DNA of 60,930 nucleotides from Alphaproteobacteria bacterium (lineage in GTDB: Bacteria; Pseudomonadota; Alphaproteobacteria; Bin95), in assembly GCA_022822125.1 (NCBI GenBank), contig JAJECF010000007.1, positions 1-60,930 of the forward strand. The letters run 5' to 3'. The notes under the pieces were generated by a model. That model was not told where the DNA came from, ran no database searches, and was given only the letters and a program-made list of their open reading frames with translations. The position numbers and the translations under genes are program-made. Below are positions 44,147-53,770 of the stretch, in pieces; position 1 is the first letter of the stretch; the number at the start of each line of letters is the position of its first letter.

Positions 44147-44863
44147 TTAACCGTCCCGGCGGTGCGCCTCGACCAGCTCCGCCATCGAGCCGAAATGGAA
44201 ATCGACCTGCACCTCCGAAGGCGGCGGCATGGTCGCGCCCCAGCCGGGCCGGCCCTTGCGCCGGTCGATCCAGCAGGTCGCGAGCCCTGCGGCGGCGGCC
44301 GGCGCATGATCGTGGAACAGAGACTGGGCCGTGTGCAGGAGGCGCGCTTTCGCAATGCCGCGCGCCTCGAGGCCGCCGATCAAGGCGTCGAAATTCGCCG
44401 GCGCGGGCTTGTAGGAGCCGATATCCTGCGCCGTATAAACGGCGTCGAACCGCGTTTCGAGCCGCTCGGCAGAGCCGGCGAAACTCTCCCGGTCCACATT
44501 CGACAGCACGATGAGCTCGTAATGCCGGCTGAGATAGGCGAGCGCCCCGGCGCTGTCTGGAAAGGCCGGCCAGTCCGGAACGGAACGACCGAAGGCGACC
44601 GCATCGGCCTCGACGGGCGCGCGTCCGAAATCCGCGCCCATCGCCATGAAGGTCCGCGCCAGGACTTCGGGGTAAGGCAGGCCCGGCGTCTCCGCCTGCT
44701 GCCGGGACTCGTTGGCGGCGAAGCATTCCAGCACGGCGCCGTCCCCGGCTTCGACGCCTTCCCTCTCGGCCCAGGGGCGCCAGGCCGCGAGAATGCCCGA
44801 TTCCCAGTCGATCAGCGTGCCGTAGCAGTCGAAGCTGAGCGCATCGAAATCCCGGAGCCTCAT
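44147..44863 (-). CDS. HAD superfamily hydrolase, haloacid dehalogenase type II-like
   Basis: The 238-residue protein has the HAD nucleophile motif DALSFDCYGTLIDWE with D12, motif II LIVLSNVDR, the lysine in GSYKPAPANFD and motif IV-like TAQSLFHDHAPAAAAG. The YGTL-W and HDHAPA segments resemble 2-haloacid dehalogenases and related phosphatases. It starts inside the stop codon of the M20 gene (ATGA overlap at 44860-44863), so the two are coupled. The substrate is unknown. Confidence 0.88.
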   Translation of the reverse strand: MRLRDFDALSFDCYGTLIDWESGILAAWRPWAEREGVEAGDGAVLECFAANESRQQAETPGLPYPEVLARTFMAMGADFGRAPVEADAVAFGRSVPDWPAFPDSAGALAYLSRHYELIVLSNVDRESFAGSAERLETRFDAVYTAQDIGSYKPAPANFDALIGGLEARGIAKARLLHTAQSLFHDHAPAAAAGLATCWIDRRKGRPGWGATMPPPSEVQVDFHFGSMAELVEAHRRDG

Positions 44864-46041
44864 GCGCGCACCAGCACAGTTTCGACCAGGCGAGACCAGT
44901 AGGTGGCGCCCCAGGGCAGGGCATCGTCATTGAAGTCGTAATGCGGGTTGTGGACGACCACGCCGCCATGCTCGCCTTCCGCGCCGTTGCCGATGCGGAC
45001 ATAGGCGCCCGGCTTCTCGTTGAGCATGAAGGAGAAGTCCTCCGAGCCCATGCCGGGCGGCGCGTCGGTGGCCACATTGCCTGCGCCGAACACGTCCCGC
45101 GCCACGGCGGCGGCGCGATCGACATGCTCCGGATCGTTGACCGTCGGCGGGTAGCGCCGCTCATAGCGCACCGAGACGCTGGCGCCGAAGGCCTCCGCAA
45201 TGCTGTTGCAGATGCGCCGCATGCGCGCTTCCGTCAGGTCCTGCACTTCGGGCTTGAAGGCGCGCACCGTGCCGCGCAGCACGACCTTCTGCGGAATCAC
45301 GTTCCAGGTGTCGCCGCCATGCACCTGGGTAATGGTCAGCACCACCGAGTCGATGGCGTTGACCGACCGGCTGGGGATGGTCTGCAGCGCGGTGACGATC
45401 TGGGCCTGCACCACCACCGGATCGACGCCCTGGTGCGGCCGGGCGGCATGGGTGCCGTAGCCGTCGATCTCGATCTCGAAAATGTCGAAGCCCGCCATGG
45501 ACGGCCCGGCGCGGGTCGTGAAGCGCCCGACCGGCACGCCCGGCGAGTTGTGCATGCCGTAAACCGCATCCGCCGGAAAGCGCTCGAACAGGCCGTCCTC
45601 CACCATGGCGCGCCCACCGCCCTCGTTCTCCTCCGCCGGCTGGAACACGAAATAGACCGTGCCGTCGAAATTGCGCGTCTCGGCGAGATATTTCGCCGCG
45701 CCGAGCAGCATGGTCGTGTGCCCGTCATGGCCGCAGGCATGCATCTTGCCGGGATTGCGGGACTTGTAGTCGAAGTCGTTCGCCTCCTCGATGTCGAGCG
45801 CATCCATATCGGCGCGGATGGCGAGCGAGCGCGGGCTGTCGCCCTGTCCGCGCAGCACGGCGACGACGCCGGTCTTCGCGATGCCGGTATGGACCGCGTC
45901 CACGCCGAATTCCTTCAGCCGGTCCGCGACGAAGGCGGAGGTGCGCACCTCCTCGAACGCCGTTTCGGGATACATGTGGAGCTCGCGCCGCCAGGCGGTC
46001 ATTTCCTCGTGGAATTCGGCGATGCGGTTGACGATGGGCAT
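44860..46041 (-). CDS. M20 family metallo-amidohydrolase (hippurate hydrolase/IAA-amino-acid hydrolase type)
   Basis: The 393-residue protein has the M20D features HMYPETAFEE, the metal motif KMHACGHDGHTTMLLG, the catalytic glutamate in QPAEENEGGG and the late PGMGSEDFSFML. These enzymes remove N-acyl groups from amino acids, for example hippurate or N-acetyl amino acids. It is preceded by a 2-hydroxyacid dehydrogenase gene on the same strand and overlaps the HAD gene by four bases, giving a three-gene group from 47.06 to 44.15 kb. A longer frame upstream has no ribosome site. Confidence 0.92.
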   Translation of the reverse strand: MPIVNRIAEFHEEMTAWRRELHMYPETAFEEVRTSAFVADRLKEFGVDAVHTGIAKTGVVAVLRGQGDSPRSLAIRADMDALDIEEANDFDYKSRNPGKMHACGHDGHTTMLLGAAKYLAETRNFDGTVYFVFQPAEENEGGGRAMVEDGLFERFPADAVYGMHNSPGVPVGRFTTRAGPSMAGFDIFEIEIDGYGTHAARPHQGVDPVVVQAQIVTALQTIPSRSVNAIDSVVLTITQVHGGDTWNVIPQKVVLRGTVRAFKPEVQDLTEARMRRICNSIAEAFGASVSVRYERRYPPTVNDPEHVDRAAAVARDVFGAGNVATDAPPGMGSEDFSFMLNEKPGAYVRIGNGAEGEHGGVVVHNPHYDFNDDALPWGATYWSRLVETVLVRA

Positions 46042-46105
46042 AAACTGTTCTGCCTTGTCGTGTGTCGGGGTCGGGCGCCGATTTCGCCCGACGCCGCCCG
46101 GCGGG

Positions 46106-47059
46106 TCAAGCGACGCGGTTCGTGATTTCCCCGCGCGCCCAGGCTTCGAGGCCTGAAACGAGGCCCTCCGCAAGCGTGGCCATGGCCGATTCGCTTGCCC
46201 AGGCGACATGCGGGGTGACGATGACATCAGGCCGGCCGGCGAGCGCGGGCAGCGGGTGGCCTTCCGGCGGCGGTTCGACAGTCGCCACATCGAAGGCTGC
46301 GCCCCGGATCGCGCCTTCGTCCAGCGCCTCGACCAGCGCCGCTTCGTCCACGATGCCGCCCCTTGCCGTGTTGATGAGGAAGGGCCGGCGGCGCATCGCG
46401 GCGAATTCCGCGCGGCCGATCAGCCCCCGGGTCTCGTCGTTCAGCGGGCAGTGGATCGAGATGGCGTCGGCGCTCGCCAGCATCTCGTCGAAGGCGATTT
46501 GCCCGGGGCCGGGCGCGGCGCCCTTGCGCGCGGCGGTGACCGGCTCCATGCCGAGGGCTGTCGCTTTTCTCGCGACCGCGGAGCCGATAACGCCCGCGCC
46601 GACAATGCCGAGCCGGCGGCCGGCGAGGTCCAGGATCGGGTAGTCGAACAGGCAGAACTGGCGCGCCTTCGCCCAGCGCCCCTCGGCCACGGCGCGGTCA
46701 TAGGCGGGCACGGCGCGCGCCAGCGCCAGCAGCAGGGCGAGCGCATGCTCCGCCACGCTGTCGGCGGCGTAGCCGGTGACATTGGTGACCGGCACGCCGG
46801 CGGCCCGCGCGGCCTGCTTGTCCACGCAATCGGTGCCGGTCGCGGAAACCGCTACAAGCTCCAGGGTCGGCGCGGCCTCGAACACGGAGGCGTCGATGCG
46901 GCACTTGTTGACGACCGCAACATGCGCGCCCCGAAGCCGCGCCGCCGCCTGGTCCGGCCGGGTTTCCCCGAACTCGACCCACTCATGCGGAAAACCGGGA
47001 GGGCGAAGCGGCACGCCCGGCGGGAAGGAGTTGCGCTCCAGAAAGACGATTCGTTTCAT
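46106..47059 (-). CDS. D-2-hydroxyacid dehydrogenase (hydroxypyruvate reductase-like)
   Basis: The 317-residue protein has the NAD-binding GRRLGIVGAGVIGSAVARKA, the catalytic arginine in LINTARGGIVDEAALVEAL, a DVATVEPPPEGHPL segment, and the catalytic histidine in VIVTPHVAWAS. It fits glycerate/hydroxypyruvate reductase-type enzymes. It is a different subfamily from the dehydrogenase at 6.5 kb, which lacks the TPH form. The start MKRIVFLERN at 47059 is the family-like one. It is divergent from the DUF6884-like gene with 65 bases between the starts. Confidence 0.92.
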   Translation of the reverse strand: MKRIVFLERNSFPPGVPLRPPGFPHEWVEFGETRPDQAAARLRGAHVAVVNKCRIDASVFEAAPTLELVAVSATGTDCVDKQAARAAGVPVTNVTGYAADSVAEHALALLLALARAVPAYDRAVAEGRWAKARQFCLFDYPILDLAGRRLGIVGAGVIGSAVARKATALGMEPVTAARKGAAPGPGQIAFDEMLASADAISIHCPLNDETRGLIGRAEFAAMRRRPFLINTARGGIVDEAALVEALDEGAIRGAAFDVATVEPPPEGHPLPALAGRPDVIVTPHVAWASESAMATLAEGLVSGLEAWARGEITNRVA

Positions 47060-47124
47060 GGCCCTGCTTCCCGATTCACCGTTTCGGGCATTACAACATG
47101 CAGGACGCATCAGGGGGGAGAGGC

Positions 47125-47898
47125 ATGGCGGAAACGCAGGCCGGCAGAATCAGACGCTTCGCTCTGGAACGCTGTGTCGAGCCAGCGCGGCAGACCGGAC
47201 AGGCGAGCATCGGCATTCGGGTTGGCGATATTGCGCGCGACATGAACCTGCAAAACCGTATTCCGGCAGTTTGCAGCGCGCTCGGGGGAACCCGGTTCGC
47301 GCGGATGGCGGGTGTCAGGCTGCTGGAGCGGAGGGGGCCGGTGCGAAGCACGACGACCGAATTTTATTACGAGATTCTCGACAGGCCGGACAGCGCGGGA
47401 GCGATGGCAGATGCGGGACGCGACAGGCGGCCGAACCCGGTTTTCACCGCCGGTACGCCGCCCGATGACGAGGGCGGCAACACGCTTTATCTGGTCTCCT
47501 GCGTGAAGAAGAAACGAACTTCGGCGGCGCTGGCGAAAGACCTCTACATCTCCGACTGGTTCTGCAAGGCGCGGGCCTGCGTCGAGCGCATGGGGCACCC
47601 ATGGCTGATATTGTCCGCGAAATACGGTCTGGTCGATCCCGAAAGGACCATCGAGCCTTACGACAAAACGCTGAAGGCTATGCCTGTTGCCGAACGGCGG
47701 GCCTGGGCGCAATCCGTGCTTGCCGAACTTGGTCCGGCGCTTGCCGGTGTCGATACGGTCGTCTTTTTCGCTGGCATGGATTATCGCAAATATCTCGAGC
47801 CTGTATTGCGACAACAAGGCTTCAGGGTTCGCGTCCCGATGGAGGGGCTGAGCCAGGGGCGGCAATTGTCATGGCTGGGCGTCTGCTTGGATGACTGA
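47125..47898 (+). CDS. Winged-helix plus DUF6884-like protein, first gene of a two-gene cassette
   Basis: The 257-residue protein has two parts. Residues about 20-80 (RVGDIARDMNLQNRIPAVCS, then FARMAGVRLLERRGPVRSTT) look like a winged-helix DNA-binding fold seen at the N-terminus of several uncharacterised bacterial proteins. Residues about 120-255 match the DUF6884 pattern: LYLVSCVKKKRTSAALAKDL, WLILSAKYGLVDPERTIEPY and VFFAGMDYRKYLEPVL. This domain is of unknown function; the SCVKKKR and KYGLVDP segments resemble the peroxide-response protein YaaA. GGGGGAG precedes the ATG. The second gene overlaps its stop by eight bases. Confidence 0.78.
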   Translation: MAETQAGRIRRFALERCVEPARQTGQASIGIRVGDIARDMNLQNRIPAVCSALGGTRFARMAGVRLLERRGPVRSTTTEFYYEILDRPDSAGAMADAGRDRRPNPVFTAGTPPDDEGGNTLYLVSCVKKKRTSAALAKDLYISDWFCKARACVERMGHPWLILSAKYGLVDPERTIEPYDKTLKAMPVAERRAWAQSVLAELGPALAGVDTVVFFAGMDYRKYLEPVLRQQGFRVRVPMEGLSQGRQLSWLGVCLDD

Positions 47899-48616
47899 CC
47901 GTCGTGTCGATACGGACCGTTTTTACCGGTTGCTCGAACGGCTTGAAACGCACATTGGCGGCTACCGAACCCTGACCGGTTGCCGGGGCGGAGCGGGCTG
48001 GCCGAAACGCGGGCTGTATTTTTTCTTCGAGGTTGGGGAAGCGCGTTTGCGTTCGGAATATAGCGGGCGCGTCGTGCGCGTCGGGACGCACGCCCTCAAG
48101 GCCGGAAGCCGAAGCACACTGTGGGGCCGCCTGTCGCAGCATCGCGGCAGCGCGAGCGGCAGCGGCAACCATCGCGGTTCGATTTTTCGCTTGCTGGTCG
48201 GTGTGGCGCTGGCGCGTTGCCTCGGCCTCCCGCTGCCGCAGTCCTGGGGCATCGCCTCCGATCCCGGCGCGGCGGCAAGGCGGCTCGATATTGAGCGCGA
48301 GGCGCTAAAGCGCGGCGAAGCGGCGCTGGAAGCGGAAGTCAGCCGCTATATCGGAGCAATGCCCTTTCTCTGGCTGGATGTGGACGACGAACCCGGCCCG
48401 GAAAGCGACCGGGGTTTCATCGAGCGTAACGCAATTGCGTTGCTCAGCGGCGTCCGGCAGCCGGCGGTCGATGCGCCGTCGCGGGACTGGCTCGGTCATG
48501 AAAGCGACCGGAAACGGGTGCGCCGTTCCGGCCTCTGGAACAACAACCATGTAGATGAGTCTTACGATCCGGCTTTTCTCGATGTGATGGAAAGGCGAAT
48601 CGAGAAACTTGGATAA
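47891..48616 (+). CDS. GIY-YIG-like nuclease-fold protein, second gene of the cassette
   Basis: The 241-residue protein contains a pattern like a GIY-YIG domain: GLYFFFEVGEARL at residues 41-53, then RVVRVGTHALKAGSRSTLWG at 60-79 with an LSQHRG segment (81-86). These correspond to the paired strands, arginine and histidine region of that fold. The family's glutamate is not certain. After it stand SGSGNHRGSIFRLL and a C-terminal stretch (WGIASDPG..., WLGHESDRKRVRRSGLWNNN) that I do not recognise. It overlaps the DUF6884-like gene by 8 bases, so the two are made together. Function is unknown; a nucleic-acid or defence role is possible. Confidence 0.65.
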   Translation: MTDRRVDTDRFYRLLERLETHIGGYRTLTGCRGGAGWPKRGLYFFFEVGEARLRSEYSGRVVRVGTHALKAGSRSTLWGRLSQHRGSASGSGNHRGSIFRLLVGVALARCLGLPLPQSWGIASDPGAAARRLDIEREALKRGEAALEAEVSRYIGAMPFLWLDVDDEPGPESDRGFIERNAIALLSGVRQPAVDAPSRDWLGHESDRKRVRRSGLWNNNHVDESYDPAFLDVMERRIEKLG

Positions 48617-48753
48617 GGTGCCGCGCCTCTCGACCTGCTGCGAGTGCGCATCAAATCATGCAATGGGCCTCTGGGGCGGGGCCTGACGCCGGCTAATCCA
48701 TGGTAAGCTGTTCCTGCGGGACGGCGCGGGAGGCCGTTTCGCTGCCGGGCGGC

Positions 48754-48771
48754 TCATGACACAACATGACA
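48754..48771. repeat. CATGACA array, two boxes
   Basis: CATGACA occurs at 48755-48761 and 48765-48771, with starts exactly 10 bases apart. It is followed by TTCCCGCAGGGC. Confidence 0.85.
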
Positions 48772-48800
48772 TTCCCGCAGGGCTGCCCGCTCCAACCCCT

Positions 48801-48927
48801 CCTCATCCTGAGTAGCGGCTGCGTTAGCAGGCGCGTATCGAAGGATGCCTTGCCCGGGACAGGCCCCCTTCGACAAGCTCAGGACAGGCCCCTTCGATAC
48901 GCCGCTTCGCGGCTACTCAGGATGAGG
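48801..48927. repeat. REP-like inverted repeat
   Basis: CCTCATCCTGAGTAGC at 48801-48816 is inverted exactly at 48912-48927. Between them lie GCGCGTATCGAAGGATG, a CTTCGACAAGCTCAGGACAGG unit near 48869 and CTTCGATACGCCGC. It is followed at 48959-48973 by GGACAGCAATGGAAC, which also occurs near 28933. Confidence 0.85.
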
Positions 48928-48977
48928 AAGGGGGAGGCGCGGCTACTCGGGAACAGGGGACAGCAATGGAACGCGAC

Positions 48978-49004
48978 CATGACATCGCATGACATAACAT
49001 GACA
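48978..49004. repeat. CATGACA array, three boxes
   Basis: CATGACA occurs at 48978, 48988 and 48998, each start exactly 10 bases from the next. The following bases CCCCCGCAGGGGC echo those after the first array. Confidence 0.88.
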
Positions 49005-49105
49005 CCCCCGCAGGGGCGGTCGGAGCGGCGGGAGAAACGGAATGAAACCGGAAGAGGAGCCTATGCCCGAAAGGACCATCGCGTATGCCCGCTGCGCATG
49101 GAGAT

Positions 49106-49132
49106 CATGACACAACATGACATATCATGACA
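49106..49132. repeat. CATGACA array, three boxes
   Basis: CATGACA occurs at 49106, 49116 and 49126, again at 10-base spacing. It ends 51 bases before the start of the quinone-reductase gene, a position suited to control of that operon. Confidence 0.88.
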
Positions 49133-49183
49133 TTTCCGGATGTCCTCCGGGCCGGCATATGCAGGACGACAAAGAGGGGATCG

Positions 49184-50166
49184 ATGCGGGCGGCGTGGTA
49201 TGAGCGCAAGGGACCGGCGCGGGAGGTGCTGGAATTCGGCGAAATGGAAACGCCGGAGCCGGGGCCGGGCGAGTTGCGCGTCCGGCTGGCGGCGTCCGGC
49301 GTCAATCCGGCCGATGTGAAGCTCCGCGCCGGCATCAGCGACTACGGCTTCGAGTTTCCGCGCGTGATCCCGAACAGCGACGGGGCCGGGACCGTGGACC
49401 GGGTCGGCGCCGGCGTCGATCCCGCATGGGTCGGCCGGCGGGTCTGGCTCTATAACGGCCAGCGGCTCGGCCGGGCTTTCGGCACGGCGGCGGAATATAT
49501 CGCGCTCGACGCCGGGCTCGTGCATGCGCTTCCCGACCGACTCGGCTTCGCCGAAGGAGCGACATTCGGCATTCCCGCCATGACAGCGCATCGCTGCGTC
49601 TTCGCGGACGGGTCCGTGGCGGGCCAGATCGTGCTGGTCACGGGCGGCGCCGGCGCGGTCGGCCACTATGCCGTGCAGCTGGCGAAATGGGGCGGCGCGC
49701 GGGTGCTGGCGACGGTGAGCGGCGAGGAGAAGGCGGCGCATGCGCTGGCCGGCGGGGCGGACGCCGCGATCAACTACCGGCAGGAGGACGTCGCCCGGCG
49801 CGTGCGGGAGCTTACCGGCGGCGAGGGCGTGGACCGGATCGTCGAAGTCGATTTCGGCGGCAATCTCGTCAGTGCGATGGGCGCATTGAAACGCAATGGC
49901 GCCATCGCAATCTACGCCAGCGACGGCGACCCGAAACCGGAGATCGATGTGCGCGCCCTGATGGGCCTGAACGCCACCCTGCATTTCGTGGTGCTGAACA
50001 GCATCCCGCTGGAGGCTCGCCGGCAGGCGCAGCGCGACGTGACGCGCTGGGCGGCGGGCGGCGAAGGGCTGTTCCCCGTCGCGGCCCGCTTCCCGCTGGA
50101 CGAAATCGTCGCCGCGCATGAACTGGTGGAAAGCTTGGACAAGCTCGGCACAGTCGTCGTCGAGCC

Positions 50167-50170
<4 letters not shown>
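49184..50170 (+). CDS. Zinc-free quinone oxidoreductase (NADPH:quinone reductase, MDR family)
   Basis: The 328-residue protein has the medium-chain dehydrogenase fold without zinc ligands: VRLAASGVNPADVKLRAG in the N-terminal domain and the NADPH-binding VLVTGGAGAVGHYAVQLAKW near residue 150. It would reduce quinones or activated alkenes with NADPH. GAGGGGA precedes the ATG at 49184. Translation is coupled to the next gene by an ATGA overlap, making it the first gene of a three-gene operon (49.18-52.70 kb). The CATGACA arrays lie upstream. Confidence 0.92.
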
Positions 50171-51713
<1,543 letters not shown>

Positions 51714-51717
<4 letters not shown>

Positions 51718-52697
51718 AGATCGCGATTTTCGGGGCCGGCGCGATCGGGTGCCATCTGGCCGCCCTGCTTGTCCGGCAGGGCGAGGCCGAAATCGGCCTG
51801 ATCGCGCGCGGGCCGCATCTGGCCGCCATGCGGGCGAACGGGCTGCGCTTCGTCTCCGACGAGGAGGATTTCACGCTGCCGGTGGCGGCGAGCGACGACC
51901 CGGCGGACTTCGGCGTGCAGGATATTGTGATCGTGACGCTCAAGGCTCATCAGGCGCCGGGCGCGGTCGAGTCGATGCGCCCGCTGCTGGGGCCCGACAC
52001 GGCGGTGGTGACCGCGATGAACGGGGTGCCCTGGTGGTATTTCCACGGCATCGGGACGGGCTTTCCAGCGGGTCCGGTGGAAGCGGTCGATCCGGGCGGC
52101 GCGCAATGGCGCGGGCTCGGGCCGGAGCGCGCCATCGGCTGCGTCGTCTATCCCGCGGCGGAGATCGTCGAGCCCGGAGTCTGCCGTCATATCGACGGCA
52201 ATGGCTACACGCTGGGAGAGCCGGACGGCACCCGGAGCGAGCGCGCTTCGGCGCTGTCCCGCCTGCTTATCGCAGCCGGCTTCCGCGCGCCTGTCCGGCC
52301 CCGCATTCGTGACGAGATCTGGGTGAAGCTCTGGGGCAATCTCTGTTTCAACCCGATTTCGGCGCTTACCCATGCGACGCTGGCCGGGATCGGCGCGGAC
52401 AGCGAGGTGCGCCGGCTCGTCGAAGCGATGATGCGCGAGGGCCAGGCGGTCGGCGAGGCGCTCGGCGCGCGCTTTCGCATTCCGTTGCAGCGCCGGCTCG
52501 AGGGCGCGGTTGCGGTCGGCGCGCACAAGACGTCGATGCTTCAGGACCTTGAGCGGGGCCGGCCGATGGAGATCGATGCGCTGGTGGGCGCTGTGAGCGA
52601 GCTCGGCCGGCGCGCGGGCGTCGCTACGCCGGCAATCGACACGGTGCTGGCGCTCATTCGGCTAAGAGCGCGCATGGCCGGCACCTATCCGCCATAA
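51714..52697 (+). CDS. Ketopantoate reductase (2-dehydropantoate 2-reductase) family protein
   Basis: The 327-residue protein has the NADP-binding opening KIAIFGAGAIGCHLAALLV and the family's catalytic region IRDEIWVKLWGNLCFNPISA with the lysine in VWVKLWGN, followed by an all-helical C-terminal domain and GRPMEIDALVGAVSELGRRA. Members reduce ketopantoate in pantothenate/CoA synthesis or related 2-oxoacids. Since the gene is embedded with an acyl-CoA ligase, a catabolic role is as likely as panE. The GTG start overlaps the ligase stop. Confidence 0.9.
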
Positions 52698-52856
52698 GCC
52701 GCGGGCGCTTCGGCCGAAAGGGCGCGCGCGCATAACGAAACTGCAACGAAACAGGCGACTAGTGTTTGCGAATCGGGTATAAGTGCTTATCATGACGGGA
52801 GGCCGGATTGACAGGCCGCCTGCTACTTGGACAAACGCCAATCGCGAGGGAATAAC

Positions 52857-53699
52857 ATGCTGTCACGGATCACTGGTTATGTTGTGGCCGGGGCCGCCGC
52901 GCTTGCGCTCGGGGGATGCGCTTCGAGCCTCAAGGATGCGCAGATGGCCGAGGCGACCGGGTCCGACTTCCAGATGGGGCTGATCGAGGGCTACAAGAAG
53001 CTTGCGGACATGGAAGCGGCCGAAGCGGACTGGAATGACGCCCGCGTCTTCTCCGACCGCGCGCTGGCGGTTGCGGGCGGCGCCGATGTGATGCCCGAGG
53101 ATCCGGCCATGCGCCATCTTGCGGCGGATGCGAAACTCGAAGTGGAAATCGCCCAGGCGCGTCTCGAAACGATTCTGGACGGCGGCGGGCGCGACAAGGC
53201 CGGAAAGGCCGCCGCCATGGCGCAGGTCGGCTTCGACTGCTGGCTGCAGGAGTTGGAGGAGAACATCCAGCCCGGCGACATCGCGAACTGCAAGGCGATG
53301 TTCGAGGAAGGCGCGACTGCTGCCGAAGCGGCGCTGCGGCCGCCGCCGCCGAAGCCCGTGGACAAGGGTCCGTGGGAGATCTATTTCGCTTGGGATAGCG
53401 CTGCCATCGACGGCGCCGCCCAGCAGGAAATCAACAAGGCCTACACGTCCTTCGGCAAGCTCAAGGGCGCGATGGTGAACATCTCCGGCCATACCGACAC
53501 GAGCGGTTCGTCCGAATACAACCAGAAGCTCTCCGAGATGCGCGCCAACGCGGTCTATGAGGTCTTTACCCTCGATCTGCTGGTCCCCGAGGACAGCGTC
53601 GCCGTGAGCGCGATGGGCGAGGCCGATCCGGCGATCAGGACTCCCGACAACACCCGCGAAGTGTTGAACCGGCGGGTCGTGATCCACCTGTCGAACTAG
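52857..53699 (+). CDS. OmpA family lipoprotein
   Basis: The 280-residue protein has a lipoprotein signal: MLSRITGYVVAGAAALALGG followed by the lipobox cysteine C21. After about 160 helical residues it has an OmpA-like peptidoglycan-binding domain: IYFAWDSAAIDGAAQQEINK, NISGHTDTSGSSEYNQKLSE with its aspartate, and NTREVLNRRVVIHL with the arginines. It would anchor the outer membrane to the peptidoglycan. It stands alone with its own ribosome site (GAGGG, 8 bases) and about 160 bases of leader; a strong hairpin terminator follows. Residues 22-170 match no family that I know. Confidence 0.9.
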   Translation: MLSRITGYVVAGAAALALGGCASSLKDAQMAEATGSDFQMGLIEGYKKLADMEAAEADWNDARVFSDRALAVAGGADVMPEDPAMRHLAADAKLEVEIAQARLETILDGGGRDKAGKAAAMAQVGFDCWLQELEENIQPGDIANCKAMFEEGATAAEAALRPPPPKPVDKGPWEIYFAWDSAAIDGAAQQEINKAYTSFGKLKGAMVNISGHTDTSGSSEYNQKLSEMRANAVYEVFTLDLLVPEDSVAVSAMGEADPAIRTPDNTREVLNRRVVIHLSN

Positions 53700-53738
53700 G
53701 CCTGTAACCGGCCGGCGGGACCGGCCGAACGGAACAGG

Positions 53739-53762
53739 CGCCCCGCCGGAAACGGCGGGGCG
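53739..53762 (+). terminator. Hairpin terminator after the OmpA lipoprotein gene
   Basis: A 10-bp GC-rich stem CGCCCCGCCG / CGGCGGGGCG is closed by a GAAA tetraloop. It lies between the convergent stops at 53699 and 53771. No clear T-run follows, so it may be a stabilising 3' hairpin as well as a terminator. Confidence 0.6.
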
Positions 53763-53770
53763 TCCTGCAT

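Larger units (their letters stand above)
48617..49183. other. Repeat-rich intergenic gap without a convincing gene
   Basis: The 567 bases between the GIY-YIG-like gene and the quinone-reductase gene contain two kinds of structure: three CATGACA arrays and one REP-like inverted repeat, listed separately. Short open frames here (for example at 48766-49002) run through the repeats and have no family. The quinone-reductase ribosome site GAGGGGA lies at the end. Confidence 0.75.

Noticed and set aside
48754..49132. CATGACA arrays as a CRISPR locus
   Set aside because: Repeat units are only 7 bases with 3-base spacers, and there is no cas gene.
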